Of a stretch of DNA of 64,000 nt, positions 35,326 through 44,197 are shown piece by piece. Under the pieces are notes generated by a model. That model saw only the letters and a program-made list of their open reading frames with translations. It made no database searches and was not told where the DNA came from. The translations under genes were made by a program, and so were the position numbers. Every line of letters starts with the position of its first letter. Within the stretch, counting starts at the first letter, position 1. The stretch comes from Sphingobium sp. EP60837. Its GTDB lineage: Bacteria > Pseudomonadota > Alphaproteobacteria > Sphingomonadales > Sphingomonadaceae. The stretch covers positions 310,001-374,000 of the forward strand of contig NZ_CP015987.1 of assembly GCF_001658005.1 (NCBI RefSeq), given 5' to 3'.

Positions 35326-36774
35326 ATGAAAAAACCAACACTCTCGCGCTCGTTTTCGAGCGCTCTATTCCTATGCCTTTGCCTGGCTTGCGTCAGCGCG
35401 TGGGGCTTGACATCAAACGCGAGCTTTTTCCATCAATCGAAAGGGGACGCGCGGTCGATGGCTGCGGTCGCGGGTAGGCAGGCATCGGAGGCAAAATTCA
35501 CAACTGCCGACTTTCTGCGCCCTGCGATCGACGCCGCTGCGGCTGTCGCGGAGACGGACTCAACGGTATCATTCTCATCGTTGGGTACGGCTAATTTCGC
35601 TGACTTCGATTTTGCGAACGGCACGCGATATCCGGAGCAGGCCACTGCGTCGGTCGGACCAGCCACTTATAAACCTGGTGCTACCGTCGCGCATGTTCCG
35701 ATTACCCTCGACCGGCCGACCCCAAACACGATTATCGCCAGGGTAATGACCGAGGATGGCACCGGCTTGGTGAGAGGCGTCGCCGGGGTCAATTACCAGC
35801 CCATCTATAAATCGGTGATTTTCCGCCCCGGCGATCCGCTCACAAAAACGGTAGAGGTGCCGATCATCCTCGGGATTCCACAGGCTGATTTCATCGTCCG
35901 GTTCGTCGAGGCGCCTTGGGGCGGGAAGTTGGGAACCGATCGCGCCTATGTGCAGTGCGACTTCCAGAAGGAACCTACGCCAACACAGACAGAAGGCCGA
36001 GCGCCTCGTATCTTCACGCCGAGTGGGACGCTTCAGTGGGGGATGAGCCGGGACACGCTGAAGTGGTCCGATGCAGGTCATGACAAGGCCTGGTCGACCA
36101 AACTGCCGAACGGCCGTTCGCAGCCGGGCAATCAGGAAACCGGGATTTATCTTGACGGTTGGCTATATCGTGATGCTGGGATCGAGCCGCCGCTCCGCTA
36201 CACGGATGAAGGTCTTGTGATGCATACCCAGAAGCTTAAACAGCCGCTGGAGTGGAATGGCGTTTTCTATAATTATGGCTCGGTAGTCCTCAGCGGCCAC
36301 AACAGCAAGCCGCTCCAAATCGGCTATGGTCAATATGAGTTTACTGCCAAAATGCCGGATCGGCGGGGTTCCTGGCCGGCTTTCTGGCTTATCTCTACGG
36401 CCGGTTGGCCACCCGAGATAGATATTTACGAGGGATTTGGTTTCGAGAGTTGGTGGGATTTTGATCGCTATACAGCCAATACCTTGCATGGAGGCGCTAA
36501 TATCAACCGCACCTTCCAGCAGGGCATATTCATGAACACCGACGAGGTTTATGGCATTGGTGGATTCACCAAGGGGTTTCACAGCTTTGCCGTGGATATT
36601 CAGCCCGATTATATAACTTGGTTCATCGACGGCAAAGAAACCTATCAAGCCGTCAATCCCTTTGCCGGGTTTCGCTGGTACCCGATCATGGACGTGGCAG
36701 TGAAAACGAACGGAGATTATCGCGACGGTTCGGGTGACATGCTCGTCAAGGATATCAAGATCTATTCCAATTGA
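35326..36774 (+). CDS. Secreted glycoside hydrolase family 16-type glucanase
   Basis: A 482-residue protein: signal peptide (about 1-28), an N-terminal beta-sandwich region (about 80-215) resembling a Calx-beta repeat ('VSFSSLGTANFADFDFANGT', 'VIFRPGDPLTKTVEVPI'), then a GH16-like jelly-roll. The catalytic motif is 'EIDIYE', with nucleophile E364 and acid/base E369 around D366; 'GSWPAFWLIS' precedes it. GH16 enzymes hydrolyse beta-1,3/1,4-glucans, galactans or similar polymers. It stands alone. In a sphingomonad it might trim exopolysaccharide or feed on external glycans; the substrate is not predictable. Confidence 0.85.
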   Translation: MKKPTLSRSFSSALFLCLCLACVSAWGLTSNASFFHQSKGDARSMAAVAGRQASEAKFTTADFLRPAIDAAAAVAETDSTVSFSSLGTANFADFDFANGTRYPEQATASVGPATYKPGATVAHVPITLDRPTPNTIIARVMTEDGTGLVRGVAGVNYQPIYKSVIFRPGDPLTKTVEVPIILGIPQADFIVRFVEAPWGGKLGTDRAYVQCDFQKEPTPTQTEGRAPRIFTPSGTLQWGMSRDTLKWSDAGHDKAWSTKLPNGRSQPGNQETGIYLDGWLYRDAGIEPPLRYTDEGLVMHTQKLKQPLEWNGVFYNYGSVVLSGHNSKPLQIGYGQYEFTAKMPDRRGSWPAFWLISTAGWPPEIDIYEGFGFESWWDFDRYTANTLHGGANINRTFQQGIFMNTDEVYGIGGFTKGFHSFAVDIQPDYITWFIDGKETYQAVNPFAGFRWYPIMDVAVKTNGDYRDGSGDMLVKDIKIYSN

Positions 36775-37268
36775 TCGATTTCAGGCTCTCTCTACGGCTT
36801 ACAGGGACGGACCATCGGTGTCGCGCTTTGGGTAGCCAAGCATTGCTGTAGAGGCACCGCCAGTGCGGTCTTGCTTGATGAGTCCGGCTACCTCAACGCG
36901 CCAACGAAGATTGGCACTGCGGCAATTACTATAAACCCGATGCCTGGCAGATCGCCCGAGAAGTTTGAGCAGTCGCTCGGCCGCTTGCGGCAGAGCATGC
37001 CGGACAACTCCTCGCGCTACGGTACATCAGTTGAACATGCCGGGTCTTCGTCATCGCCTGCTCGCCCGTTCTCCCCGTGGATCTTCTATTCAATGAGCAA
37101 GGCGACCATATCGACATAGGGCGCGTGTTGGCGCGCGCGGCGGCATTCCGGCTTGGCTCGACGACTGCTACGAAAATTAAGTCCCCCAGGACGGTATGTC
37201 GCATGAGAGGCGCCACCTCAAGGTTTGTGCGCCAGACAACGATTTGGCGGACATAGTGAGAACAAAGG
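36775..37268. other. Gene-poor stretch next to Tn3 remnant
   Basis: About 490 bp with only short open frames and no recognisable domain. No Tn3-type 38-bp terminal repeat could be found by eye beside the transposase end at 37269. Confidence 0.35.
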
Positions 37269-38222
37269 CTATGCCACGCGTTTGAGGCGCGCCATGGGAT
37301 CGTTGAGGGCGCGGAATTCGCCGGGGGCGAGCGGTTTTGCCCGTTGCCAGAGATAGTCTCCGGTCAAGCTGATATGGGCCCAGCCCATTGGGGAAAGGTG
37401 GGCGAGGAGCGCGTCATTGAAAGGGACGCCGGATGTTGTGAGGTGCTGGGCGGCCCTGTCCAGATAGATGGTATTCCAATATGCTATCGCCGCGATCAGC
37501 AGGTTCAGACCCGATGCCCGATATTCCTGGTTCTCGATCGACCGGTCCGTGAACCGACCCTGCCGGTTGGTGTAGATGGCGGCGGCGAGGGTATGGCGTG
37601 CTTCCCCCTTGTTGAGGCCGGCCTGGCAGGCCGGCGTAAGTCGGGCTGCACCAGCCAGTCGATCGTGAACAGCGTCCGCTCGATGCCGCCGAGTTCGGCC
37701 GGCGCGAAATCCAGCCTGTTCTGGCGTTTGTAAGCGGCCAGCTTGCGCAGGATCGCGGAGGGCGCGACGGCTCCCTCCTTGATAGAGGCGACGATCCTGA
37801 CGATGTCATCCCAATCGGCTTCGATCGCCGCGGTCTTGATCGTGCGCCCCTTGAGGCTTTGGATGCCCTTGTAGGTCGAGGGCACGGCGATGGAGCCGAG
37901 TTTCCTGTCCGCAATGTCGCGCAGACGGGGCACGAAGCGGAAGCCGAGAAGATGGCAGAGGGCAAAGACATGGTCCGTAGCGCCGCCGGTATCGGTGTAA
38001 TGTTCATGCAGCGGCAGCGCACCGGCGCGCAGCATCAGGCCGTCGAGCACATAAGGGGCATCGCCAGCGGTGGCCGACATAATCCGCGATCCGAACGAGG
38101 CGAAATGGTCGGACAGGTGGGAGTAGATCTTCAGGCCCGGCTCGCCGCCATATTTTGCATTGATGCCGGCCGCCGTCGATCGACTGCGGCCGGTGCAGAA
38201 GAACTGCAGGACTCCAAGGTGA
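37269..38222 (-). pseudogene. tnpA: Tn3-family transposase, 5'-truncated and frameshifted
   Basis: The minus strand encodes the C-terminal third of a Tn3-type DDE transposase. One frame (38222 to about 37640) reads 'GEPGLKIYSHLSDHFASFGS', 'HYTDTGGATDHVFALCHLLG' and 'FRFVPRLRDIADRKL'. A second frame to the stop at 37269 reads 'GLNKGEARHTLAAAIYTNRQ', 'LNLLIAAIAYWNTIYLDRA' and 'SPMGWAHISLTGDYLWQRAK'. A single indel near 37630 splits them. The first 600 or so residues are missing: the fragment stops abruptly beside the end of the acyltransferase-like gene, showing a deletion junction. Confidence 0.85.
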
Positions 38223-39263
38223 TTACGCCTCCCTAAAGCCCGTGGATGACGCGCGTTGTTCTGGAATACCCATCGACATCAACAGCGGCTGCGTCGTCTG
38301 AACCGCGCGGAAATCATCCTTGCTGGCCATGTTGCGCCAGCCACTCAGGATCAGCGACTGCGCGACAGCGCCTCCGAGCGTCGTTCCGGGCCCGGTGATA
38401 ATGAAAAGGTCCGGCGCGAACTCGCGTGCCGCAATCGTGATGGCGCGCGTAAAGTCGTAGGTTTCGGTAACCTGCGTTCCCAGCGTGTAAGCGTAAAGGG
38501 CGTCGCGATCTGTTGCCCCCGGCCACCAGATCGCACCGCGGCCATCAATAAGGGGTAGAACCGGATTGCCGAACAAGCTGGCTGGCAGCGCGTCGCGCCC
38601 CTGCTCGGCGACCGGGGCCATTAGCCGTGTGTGGAACGCGGCATGATTGCCCAATCTCAAGGGAAACCGCTGCTGGGTCGGTTCTGCGACCGCTTCGAAG
38701 GCCGAGAGCCCGGCTTCGTTGCCGGCGAGCACCAGCATGCCGCCCAATTCGATCGAGACGAACAGCGCATGCCCGGGTCGGCTTGCGATGTCTTCAACAG
38801 CATCAATCAACGCTTCCCGGCGCTCGGGCTGTGGGTGCCAGTCCTCGCCGACGAAAGGATAGATGAGCTGGCCGCCAATCAGCGATCGCTGCATGAGCGT
38901 GCCCATAGTATTGGCGACGCGAAACCCGTCATGGGGCGACAGCGCTCCGGCGCAGGCGAGCGCCGAATACCAGCCCATCGAATTGCCGGTCACCGCAACG
39001 ATGTCGATCGCGCTGCGGTCGATCGACAGGAAGTCGCCAAGCGTGGCGGCAAAGATCAGCGCAGAGGCATTGTCTCCGCGCGTATGGCTAGCGATCGAGA
39101 AGCGCGCCGCCTGATCGAGTTCGGTGAGCGTCGGCTGCGCGGCGCCGCGGCGCTGATCATCGAGGCGAGACAGCAAGGCAGCGTCGGGAAAATGGCGCTG
39201 CAGATAGCCGAGTTCGGTTTTGTTGTAGGTGCCCCGACCCGGGCAAATGACCACGGCCTTCAT
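38223..39263 (-). CDS. Malonyl-CoA:ACP transacylase (FabD)-like acyltransferase
   Basis: A 346-residue protein with the acyltransferase nucleophile elbow 'GNSMGWYSAL' (Ser95) and the second active-site box 'AAFHTRLM', as in FabD and polyketide-synthase AT domains. The usual Gln-rich N-terminal oxyanion motif is replaced by 'VVICPGRGTYNKTE'. No acyl carrier protein is nearby. Its ATG overlaps the stop of the fused E1 gene (ATGA), so both are coupled. It may transfer an acyl group made by the dehydrogenase. The extreme 3' end touches a transposon junction, but the reading frame ends normally. Confidence 0.75.
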   Translation of the reverse strand: MKAVVICPGRGTYNKTELGYLQRHFPDAALLSRLDDQRRGAAQPTLTELDQAARFSIASHTRGDNASALIFAATLGDFLSIDRSAIDIVAVTGNSMGWYSALACAGALSPHDGFRVANTMGTLMQRSLIGGQLIYPFVGEDWHPQPERREALIDAVEDIASRPGHALFVSIELGGMLVLAGNEAGLSAFEAVAEPTQQRFPLRLGNHAAFHTRLMAPVAEQGRDALPASLFGNPVLPLIDGRGAIWWPGATDRDALYAYTLGTQVTETYDFTRAITIAAREFAPDLFIITGPGTTLGGAVAQSLILSGWRNMASKDDFRAVQTTQPLLMSMGIPEQRASSTGFREA

Positions 39264-41452
39264 TGCGCGTCCCCCCGCACGAGCTTGCGGGCGGCGGTGA
39301 CGATGTCGTCGGCCGACGGCATCGTCGCGCCATAGGCGGGCCCAGTCGCGATGAAGCTGTCCTCGGCGGTGAGCCGGGCATGGGGTAGATTCGTGCGCTC
39401 TGTGAGCAACGCCATCAGCGCCTCGGCGACGCCGCCCGTACGGCGGGTCTCATCGACGATCAAAACCTTGCGCGCGCCCCCGAGCGCTTCGACAATGCTC
39501 GCCTCGGGCAAGGGCGAGAGCCAGCGTATGTCGATGACACGCGCAGCGATCCCTTCTCCTCCAAGCCGCTTTTGCGCCTGGCGGCTGAGATAGGTGCCAT
39601 TGCCGAAGGTGAGGAGCGCAAGATCGTCGCCATCGCCATGGCGGCCGACCTGACCGAAAGGGATGCGTTCCGATGGGTCGGGATAGAGGTGGAGCCAGCC
39701 CCCATCCCCAGGCTCGTGAAGATCGCGCATCGGATATAGCGCGATCGGCTCGAGAAAGACGACGAGCCGCTGCTCTTCCCGCGCCAGGCGCACGCATTCG
39801 CGTAGCATCATGGCGGCGTCCGCGCCATTTGACGGGCAAGCGAGGATGAGACCCGGGATGTCGCGCAGCACCGCTACCGAATTATCGTTGTGGAAGTGGC
39901 CTCCGAAACCCTTTTGATAGCCGAGCCCCGCGATCCGCAGGACCATCGGATTGGTGAACTGGCCCTTGGAGAAGAACGGGAGGGTCGCCGCTTCGCCGCG
40001 GAGCTGGTCCTCGGCATTGTGAAGATAAGCGAGGAACTGGATTTCCGGCATCGGCAGGAAACCATTGTGCGCCATGCCGATCCCCAGGCCGAGGATCGAC
40101 TGCTCATCGAGCAACGTGTCGATCACCCGGGTCCGGCCAAAGCGCGCGCTCAGTTTTTGGGTGACGCCATAGACACCGCCCTTGCGGCCGACATCCTCGC
40201 CCATGAGAATGATTTCGCCATGCGCGAGCATCAGGTCGGTGAGCGCCCAATTGATCAGGCGCGACATGATCTGCGGCGACGCCATGGCCTTGAGGTCACC
40301 GCCAAAGGCTTCGGCGCGGGTGTCGGCCGAGGGGCCGTTGACGCGCTGGCAGGCCCGGTGCGGCGGGATCAGATGAGCCATCACCTCGGCCGCCGTCTTC
40401 AACCGTGGTCGGGTGACGGCTTCGGCAGCGATGCGCTCCACGCGCTCCTCGGTCTGTTGGTAGATCGCAAGCGCATCGGGCGGCGCGAGGGCGCCGGCCT
40501 CGTCCATCAGGCGAACGGCGTGCAGAAGCGGATCATTGGCTTCCTCAGCCTCCAACTCCTCGCGCGCCATATAGGTGGTGGGCATATCGGCGCCGGCATG
40601 TCCATAGAATCGGACAGTGCGGACATGGAGAAAGGCGGGCTTGCGCCGGGTGCGGACAAATTCCGCCGCCTCCAGCGTGACGCGATACGTATCGTAGATG
40701 TCGAGCCCGTCACAGGCGAAATATTGAAGCCCCGGGCGATGCGAGAAGCCGGCGGCGATCCAGCCTCTTGGAGTCTTGGTCGAGATGCCAATGCCATTAT
40801 CCTCGCACACGAAGAGCAGCGGCATGGGGACGCCCTGATACGCGGTCCATTGCGCCGTGTTGAAGGCGCCCTGAGCGGTCGAGTGGTTGGCCGATGCGTC
40901 GCCAAAGGAGCACATCACGATCGCATCATTGTCGAGCGCCTGATGTTCGGGCGGACGGCGGCGGGCCAGGCCGATCGAATAGGCAGCACCGACGGCCTTG
41001 GGCAGGTGGCTCGCGATCGTCGAGGTCTGCGGCGGTATATTGAGCGCTTTCGAACCCAGCACCTTATGGCGGCCACCCGAGATCGGATCCTCCGACGAAC
41101 AGGCGAAGGAGAGCAGCATATCCCAGGCGATCGACTGGCCGGGCACCTGGTTCGCCCGCTCGATCTGAAATGCGACGTCGCGATAATGGAGGAACGCCAT
41201 GTCGCAGGGTCGCAGCGCTGCGGCGACCGCGGCCATGCCCTCGTGGCCGGAAGAGCCGATGGTATAATAGCCCTCACCCTTCGATTGCATGACCCGGCTG
41301 ATCCGGTCGAGCGAGCGCGACAGGCAGCCGGAGCGATAGATCGACACGGCCTGCGCATTGCTGAGCGGGCCCGCAGGCGCGCGGCCGGCCGGGAGCGTGG
41401 CGCCGCCGACCTTGGTGAGGAAGTTCTCGTGGACGATCTGGACGCGATCCAT
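39260..41452 (-). CDS. 2-oxoacid dehydrogenase E1, alpha and beta subunits fused
   Basis: A 730-residue single chain. The first 370 residues form the E1-alpha part with the thiamine-diphosphate motif 'GDASANHSTAQGAFNTAQ' and 'ENDGIGIS'-like 'CEDNGIGISTKTPRG'. The rest is E1-beta: 'LINWALTDLMLAHGEIILMG', 'FGRTRVIDTLLDEQSILG' and 'VIDIRWLSPLPEASIVEALG'. This is the branched-chain/acetoin type of E1, which decarboxylates a 2-oxoacid and passes the acyl group to an E2 lipoamide. No E2 or E3 is in the window. It starts 8 bp after an acyl-CoA-dehydrogenase stop and is followed by the transacylase gene. Confidence 0.88.
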   Translation of the reverse strand: MDRVQIVHENFLTKVGGATLPAGRAPAGPLSNAQAVSIYRSGCLSRSLDRISRVMQSKGEGYYTIGSSGHEGMAAVAAALRPCDMAFLHYRDVAFQIERANQVPGQSIAWDMLLSFACSSEDPISGGRHKVLGSKALNIPPQTSTIASHLPKAVGAAYSIGLARRRPPEHQALDNDAIVMCSFGDASANHSTAQGAFNTAQWTAYQGVPMPLLFVCEDNGIGISTKTPRGWIAAGFSHRPGLQYFACDGLDIYDTYRVTLEAAEFVRTRRKPAFLHVRTVRFYGHAGADMPTTYMAREELEAEEANDPLLHAVRLMDEAGALAPPDALAIYQQTEERVERIAAEAVTRPRLKTAAEVMAHLIPPHRACQRVNGPSADTRAEAFGGDLKAMASPQIMSRLINWALTDLMLAHGEIILMGEDVGRKGGVYGVTQKLSARFGRTRVIDTLLDEQSILGLGIGMAHNGFLPMPEIQFLAYLHNAEDQLRGEAATLPFFSKGQFTNPMVLRIAGLGYQKGFGGHFHNDNSVAVLRDIPGLILACPSNGADAAMMLRECVRLAREEQRLVVFLEPIALYPMRDLHEPGDGGWLHLYPDPSERIPFGQVGRHGDGDDLALLTFGNGTYLSRQAQKRLGGEGIAARVIDIRWLSPLPEASIVEALGGARKVLIVDETRRTGGVAEALMALLTERTNLPHARLTAEDSFIATGPAYGATMPSADDIVTAARKLVRGDAQ

Positions 41453-41459
41453 GGCGACC

Positions 41460-41577
41460 TCAGAAAAAAGCTGCGATGCCGGTGATAGCGCGACCCAGGA
41501 TCAGCGCGTGAACGTCGTGCGCGCCTTCGTAGGTGTTGACCGTCTCGAGGTTCACCATGTGCCGAATCACCTGATCC
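41460..41577 (-). pseudogene. Acyl-CoA dehydrogenase, C-terminal fragment only
   Basis: The minus strand reads '[20 protein letters not shown]' then '[16 protein letters not shown]' and stop, the exact C-terminus style of glutaryl-CoA dehydrogenase-type enzymes. Upstream of about 41577 homology ends and an unrelated gene is fused to the junction. It shows that the E1/transacylase pair was once the 3' part of a longer operon. Confidence 0.75.
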
Positions 41578-41845
41578 GCTCCATTTCGTGGGGTGGGATA
41601 TCCAGCGCTTCGCTCTGCTGGCCGCCTTTGGCCTCCTCAGCCATAAGTTGGGCCGGCGTTCGGATTTCGGTCATAGGTGCATCGAGACAATCGCCCAGCC
41701 ATTCACGCATCTGCTCAATCGCTCGTTCTGCGCGGGCCGCACTGTTGACCTCGATGATCAGTTTGCGTTCTGTCAGTGCCACAGTGGCAAAAACCGGCGT
41801 GCCGTCGTCTGGAGAGCGTCCCAGGCCATCCATATCCGTCCACAT
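41567..41845 (-). CDS. Hypothetical protein, 92 residues
   Basis: '[20 protein letters not shown]' and '[20 protein letters not shown]' give a compact alpha/beta pattern seen at the C-terminus of some larger uncharacterised proteins, but I cannot name the family. GGGA lies 6 nt before the ATG. The 3' end runs into the acyl-CoA-dehydrogenase fragment, so its last residues may be artificial. It is either a truncated gene brought in by the rearrangement or a small native one. Confidence 0.45.
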   Translation of the reverse strand: MWTDMDGLGRSPDDGTPVFATVALTERKLIIEVNSAARAERAIEQMREWLGDCLDAPMTEIRTPAQLMAEEAKGGQQSEALDIPPHEMERIR

Positions 41846-41907
41846 ACTATGTCCCTTTACTCATCGGTGTCCATAGGCTCGAATGGCCTTTGTGGACGGG
41901 AATCGGC

Positions 41908-42350
41908 ATGATGAAGCGCAAGCATCAACTCCTGTCGGAGAATGAGCGCGATCAGGTCCTGGCGATCCCGACCGACCATGGCCAACTGGCCCGGCTCTAT
42001 ACGTTCGAGCCCTTGGACCTGGACATTTCGGCGTACGGCGGGAGCGACGGAACCGATTGGGCGTAGCGCTGCAACTGGCACTGCTGCGGCATCCGGGCAC
42101 AACGCTTGCGCAGATCATCCGGGACCGGGGAGCGATACCGCATGATCTGGCGACCTTTGTCGCGGAGCAAATCGGCCTTCGCGTAACGGACCTGGCCGTT
42201 GATTGGCGTACCTTCGACGCTGGGCCGGGTGTGGTACTCCTGACATGGCCGACGCGGAAGCTCGATGGAGGCTGGAATGGGCCGTCGTGGCCCTGCTGGC
42301 GGAACGAATGGCAGCATGTCCGTCTCATTTTACGTTTTCTCCGCCTATAG
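41908..42350 (+). pseudogene. tnpA: Tn3-family transposase, N-terminal fragment, frameshifted
   Basis: From ATG 41908 the plus strand reads 'MMKRKHQLLSENERDQVLAI', 'PTDHGQLARLYTFEPLDLD', the DUF4158-type N-terminus of Tn3 transposases. Near 42050 the frame shifts and continues 'VALQLALLRHPGTTLAQIIR' and 'IPHDLATFVAEQIGLRVTDL'. Homology fades by about 42200-42350. It points away from the C-terminal fragment at 37269-38222, so the two are not simply halves of one gene in place. The 280 bp after it (42351-42627) contain nothing I recognise. Confidence 0.75.
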
Positions 42351-42627
42351 GGTCACACAAATGTACGGACAGTGGTTCGCTCCTTTCCTCTTCAGCATGG
42401 ACATCAAATCCGGCGTCAGGAAAAAGGGGCGGGCCATCTCATAATTAACACTCCTGGCATCTCCTATGAGCGTCGAGATATGAATGGGCCCCGGACCCGC
42501 GCTTTTGATAGCAGCGGCCGGCACGAGAAGTGAACAAAAATCCCGCAAATTCAATTGCAACAAAGGGCAAAGCAGCTAGAAGGCTCGCGCACACGGGGGA
42601 ACATCGTAGTGGGAGACGGCACTCGGC

Positions 42628-42999
42628 ATGCCCAGCCGGCAAGAAACCTCGGCGTTCATCCGCTCAGCCTTTCGCTCGGTTTGGTCGCTCGAACTGATGT
42701 GTGTTCTGCGGAAATCCCCGGAGCGCTCGTGGAGTCAATCAGAACTTGTTGCAGCCATGCGCAGCAGTGACCTAGTCGTTCAACAGAGTGTGGAGCTGCT
42801 TCTTACCGCCGGCTTGGTGGTGACGAATGCGGACGGTGGCGTCCGGTATCAGCCTGCCAACGAGGCCACGGTGCGGATGGCTGCGGCTGCCGAAGCGCTG
42901 TATATCGAGCGGCCCGATGCCGTTCGACGAATGATCGTGGCGCCGACCTCGTCAGCCAGTCTCTTCGCCGACGCATTCCGCCTACGGAGGGGAGAATGA
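42628..42999 (+). CDS. Winged-helix-like small protein
   Basis: A 123-residue protein with a likely winged-helix core: 'RSVWSLELMCVLRKSPERSW', 'SQSELVAAMRSSDLVVQQSV' and 'ELLLTAGLVVTNADGGVRYQ' look like helix, recognition helix and wing. The C-terminus is helical. Its stop overlaps the start of the first DUF5985 gene (ATGA), so the three genes form one unit. It might regulate, or act with, the two small membrane proteins. Function unknown. Confidence 0.7.
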   Translation: MPSRQETSAFIRSAFRSVWSLELMCVLRKSPERSWSQSELVAAMRSSDLVVQQSVELLLTAGLVVTNADGGVRYQPANEATVRMAAAAEALYIERPDAVRRMIVAPTSSASLFADAFRLRRGE

Positions 43000-43277
43000 C
43001 AGGAGCGATTTTCCCGGCGATTGTGTACGCCCTATGTTTTGCGACAAGTTCGGCTTGCGCCATTCTGCTTTGGCGTAGCTATGCGCGGAGTGGTGCACGG
43101 CTGCTATTCTGGAGCGCCGCGTGCTTCACTCTGCTGGCCATGAACAACCTGTTTCTCGTAATTGATCTGGCACTTATCCCGACCGCCGACCTGCAGCTTG
43201 TGCGGCTGCTACTATCGCTTTGCGCAGTCGGCGTGCTCCTGTTCGGCTTCATCTGGGAAAGTGAGGAGGACATATGA
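42996..43277 (+). CDS. DUF5985-type small membrane protein (first of pair)
   Basis: A 93-residue protein with three hydrophobic segments; 'YALCFATSSACAILLWRSYA' and 'ARLLFWSAACFTLLAMNNLF' fit the DUF5985 pattern. It ends with acidic 'FIWESEEDI'. Both ends overlap neighbours by 4 nt. The family has no known function; paired copies downstream of a winged-helix gene recur in sphingomonads as far as I recall. Confidence 0.75.
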   Translation: MTGAIFPAIVYALCFATSSACAILLWRSYARSGARLLFWSAACFTLLAMNNLFLVIDLALIPTADLQLVRLLLSLCAVGVLLFGFIWESEEDI

Positions 43278-43534
43278 CCTTGCCGGCCTTTCTCTCCGGA
43301 GCCGTTTCCTTTGGCTTTTTCCTGATATCGCTGTTCTTCCTGCGCTTTTGGCGGGAAACGCGCGACCCTCTCTTCGTCGCCTTCTCAGTCTCGTTTCTGC
43401 TCCTGGGTATCGGCCAAATCATTCTCGGGCTTGGCGGGATGCCGGATGAACAAAGGAGCTTGGTGTATCTCGTGCGGTTCACCGCCTTCCTGCTGATCAT
43501 CCGAGCTGTCGTCGCCAAGAACCGCGCGATTTAA
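43274..43534 (+). CDS. DUF5985-type small membrane protein (second of pair)
   Basis: An 86-residue protein with three hydrophobic segments and the DUF5985-like core 'LFFLRFWRETRDPLFVAFSV', then 'YLVRFTAFLLIIRAVVAKNR'. Its ATG overlaps the stop of the first copy. The two proteins probably form a membrane complex. Function unknown. The 175 bp after it hold no gene. Confidence 0.78.
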   Translation: MTLPAFLSGAVSFGFFLISLFFLRFWRETRDPLFVAFSVSFLLLGIGQIILGLGGMPDEQRSLVYLVRFTAFLLIIRAVVAKNRAI

Positions 43535-43709
43535 ATGTGGATCAGTGAGCGCGCCCCTAAGCGTTGAGCGCTCTTATCTAGGCGAGCGACATCGAGATGG
43601 TGAAGAGCAGAATATTCAATCCCGATATCTCGATCGCAGGAGCCGGAGCGTCCACCCTTCAGGCGATAGTCCCATTCTTGCGTCGCCAGAAATGGAGATC
43701 GTATCGAGA

Positions 43710-44123
43710 TTATGAAAAGCGGGTGAACAATTGATCAAGCAGAGGCCGCAGACGCTGGATTTCATCTCGATGCGCAGCAGACAGGTTAGCCAGCAGCTCC
43801 AGGGCGCGCGGCGTTAGTTGCAGCTGCGCACGGCGACGATCCGCCTCCGTCGAGTACCGGGTCACCATGCCCAACTTCTCCAGGCGATCAACCAACCCCG
43901 TTGCGCTGTGTGGCTTCAGCAAAAGTCGCTTCGCGACAAAACCAACCGTCGCATCCTCCGGCGGCGCGGCGCGTAGGGTCAGGAGTGCCTGATGCTGCTG
44001 TGGCGTGAGACCCATTTGCGTCGCGCGATCATCACTGAACGCCTGAAACTGTCGCAGCGCGAAGCGGAACTCTGCGAGCGCAGCATAATCTTCATCCTTC
44101 AGTTCGGCGTCTGCAGCCTTCAT
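43710..44123 (-). CDS. MarR-family transcriptional regulator
   Basis: About 137 residues: 'GLTPQQHQALLTLRAAP', recognition region 'VAKRLLLKPHSATGLVDRLE' and wing 'MVTRYSTEADRRRAQLQLTP' are standard MarR. ATG 44123 is chosen because AAGGTGAC lies just before it; further upstream in-frame codons would cover the operator. It is divergent from the CLC channel gene, with a palindrome TATCGT-TCT-ACGATA between, and should repress both. The ligand is unknown. Confidence 0.88.
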   Translation of the reverse strand: MKAADAELKDEDYAALAEFRFALRQFQAFSDDRATQMGLTPQQHQALLTLRAAPPEDATVGFVAKRLLLKPHSATGLVDRLEKLGMVTRYSTEADRRRAQLQLTPRALELLANLSAAHRDEIQRLRPLLDQLFTRFS

Positions 44124-44144
44124 GTTTACCGTCACCTTGATATG

Positions 44145-44159
44145 TATCGTTCTACGATA
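44145..44159. promoter_or_regulatory. MarR operator candidate 1
   Basis: TATCGT-TCT-ACGATA, a perfect 6-bp inverted repeat, lies 22 bp before the MarR start and 39 bp before the channel start. It shares TATCG-N5-CGATA with the site at 45988. Confidence 0.65.
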
Positions 44160-44197
44160 TAGTTGCGCGGGGTTGTCGATACAAAGAGGGATCTTAC

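Noticed and set aside
37269..42350. Intact composite Tn3 transposon
   Set aside because: Both transposase pieces are truncated and frameshifted, orientation does not match one element, and terminal repeats were not found.
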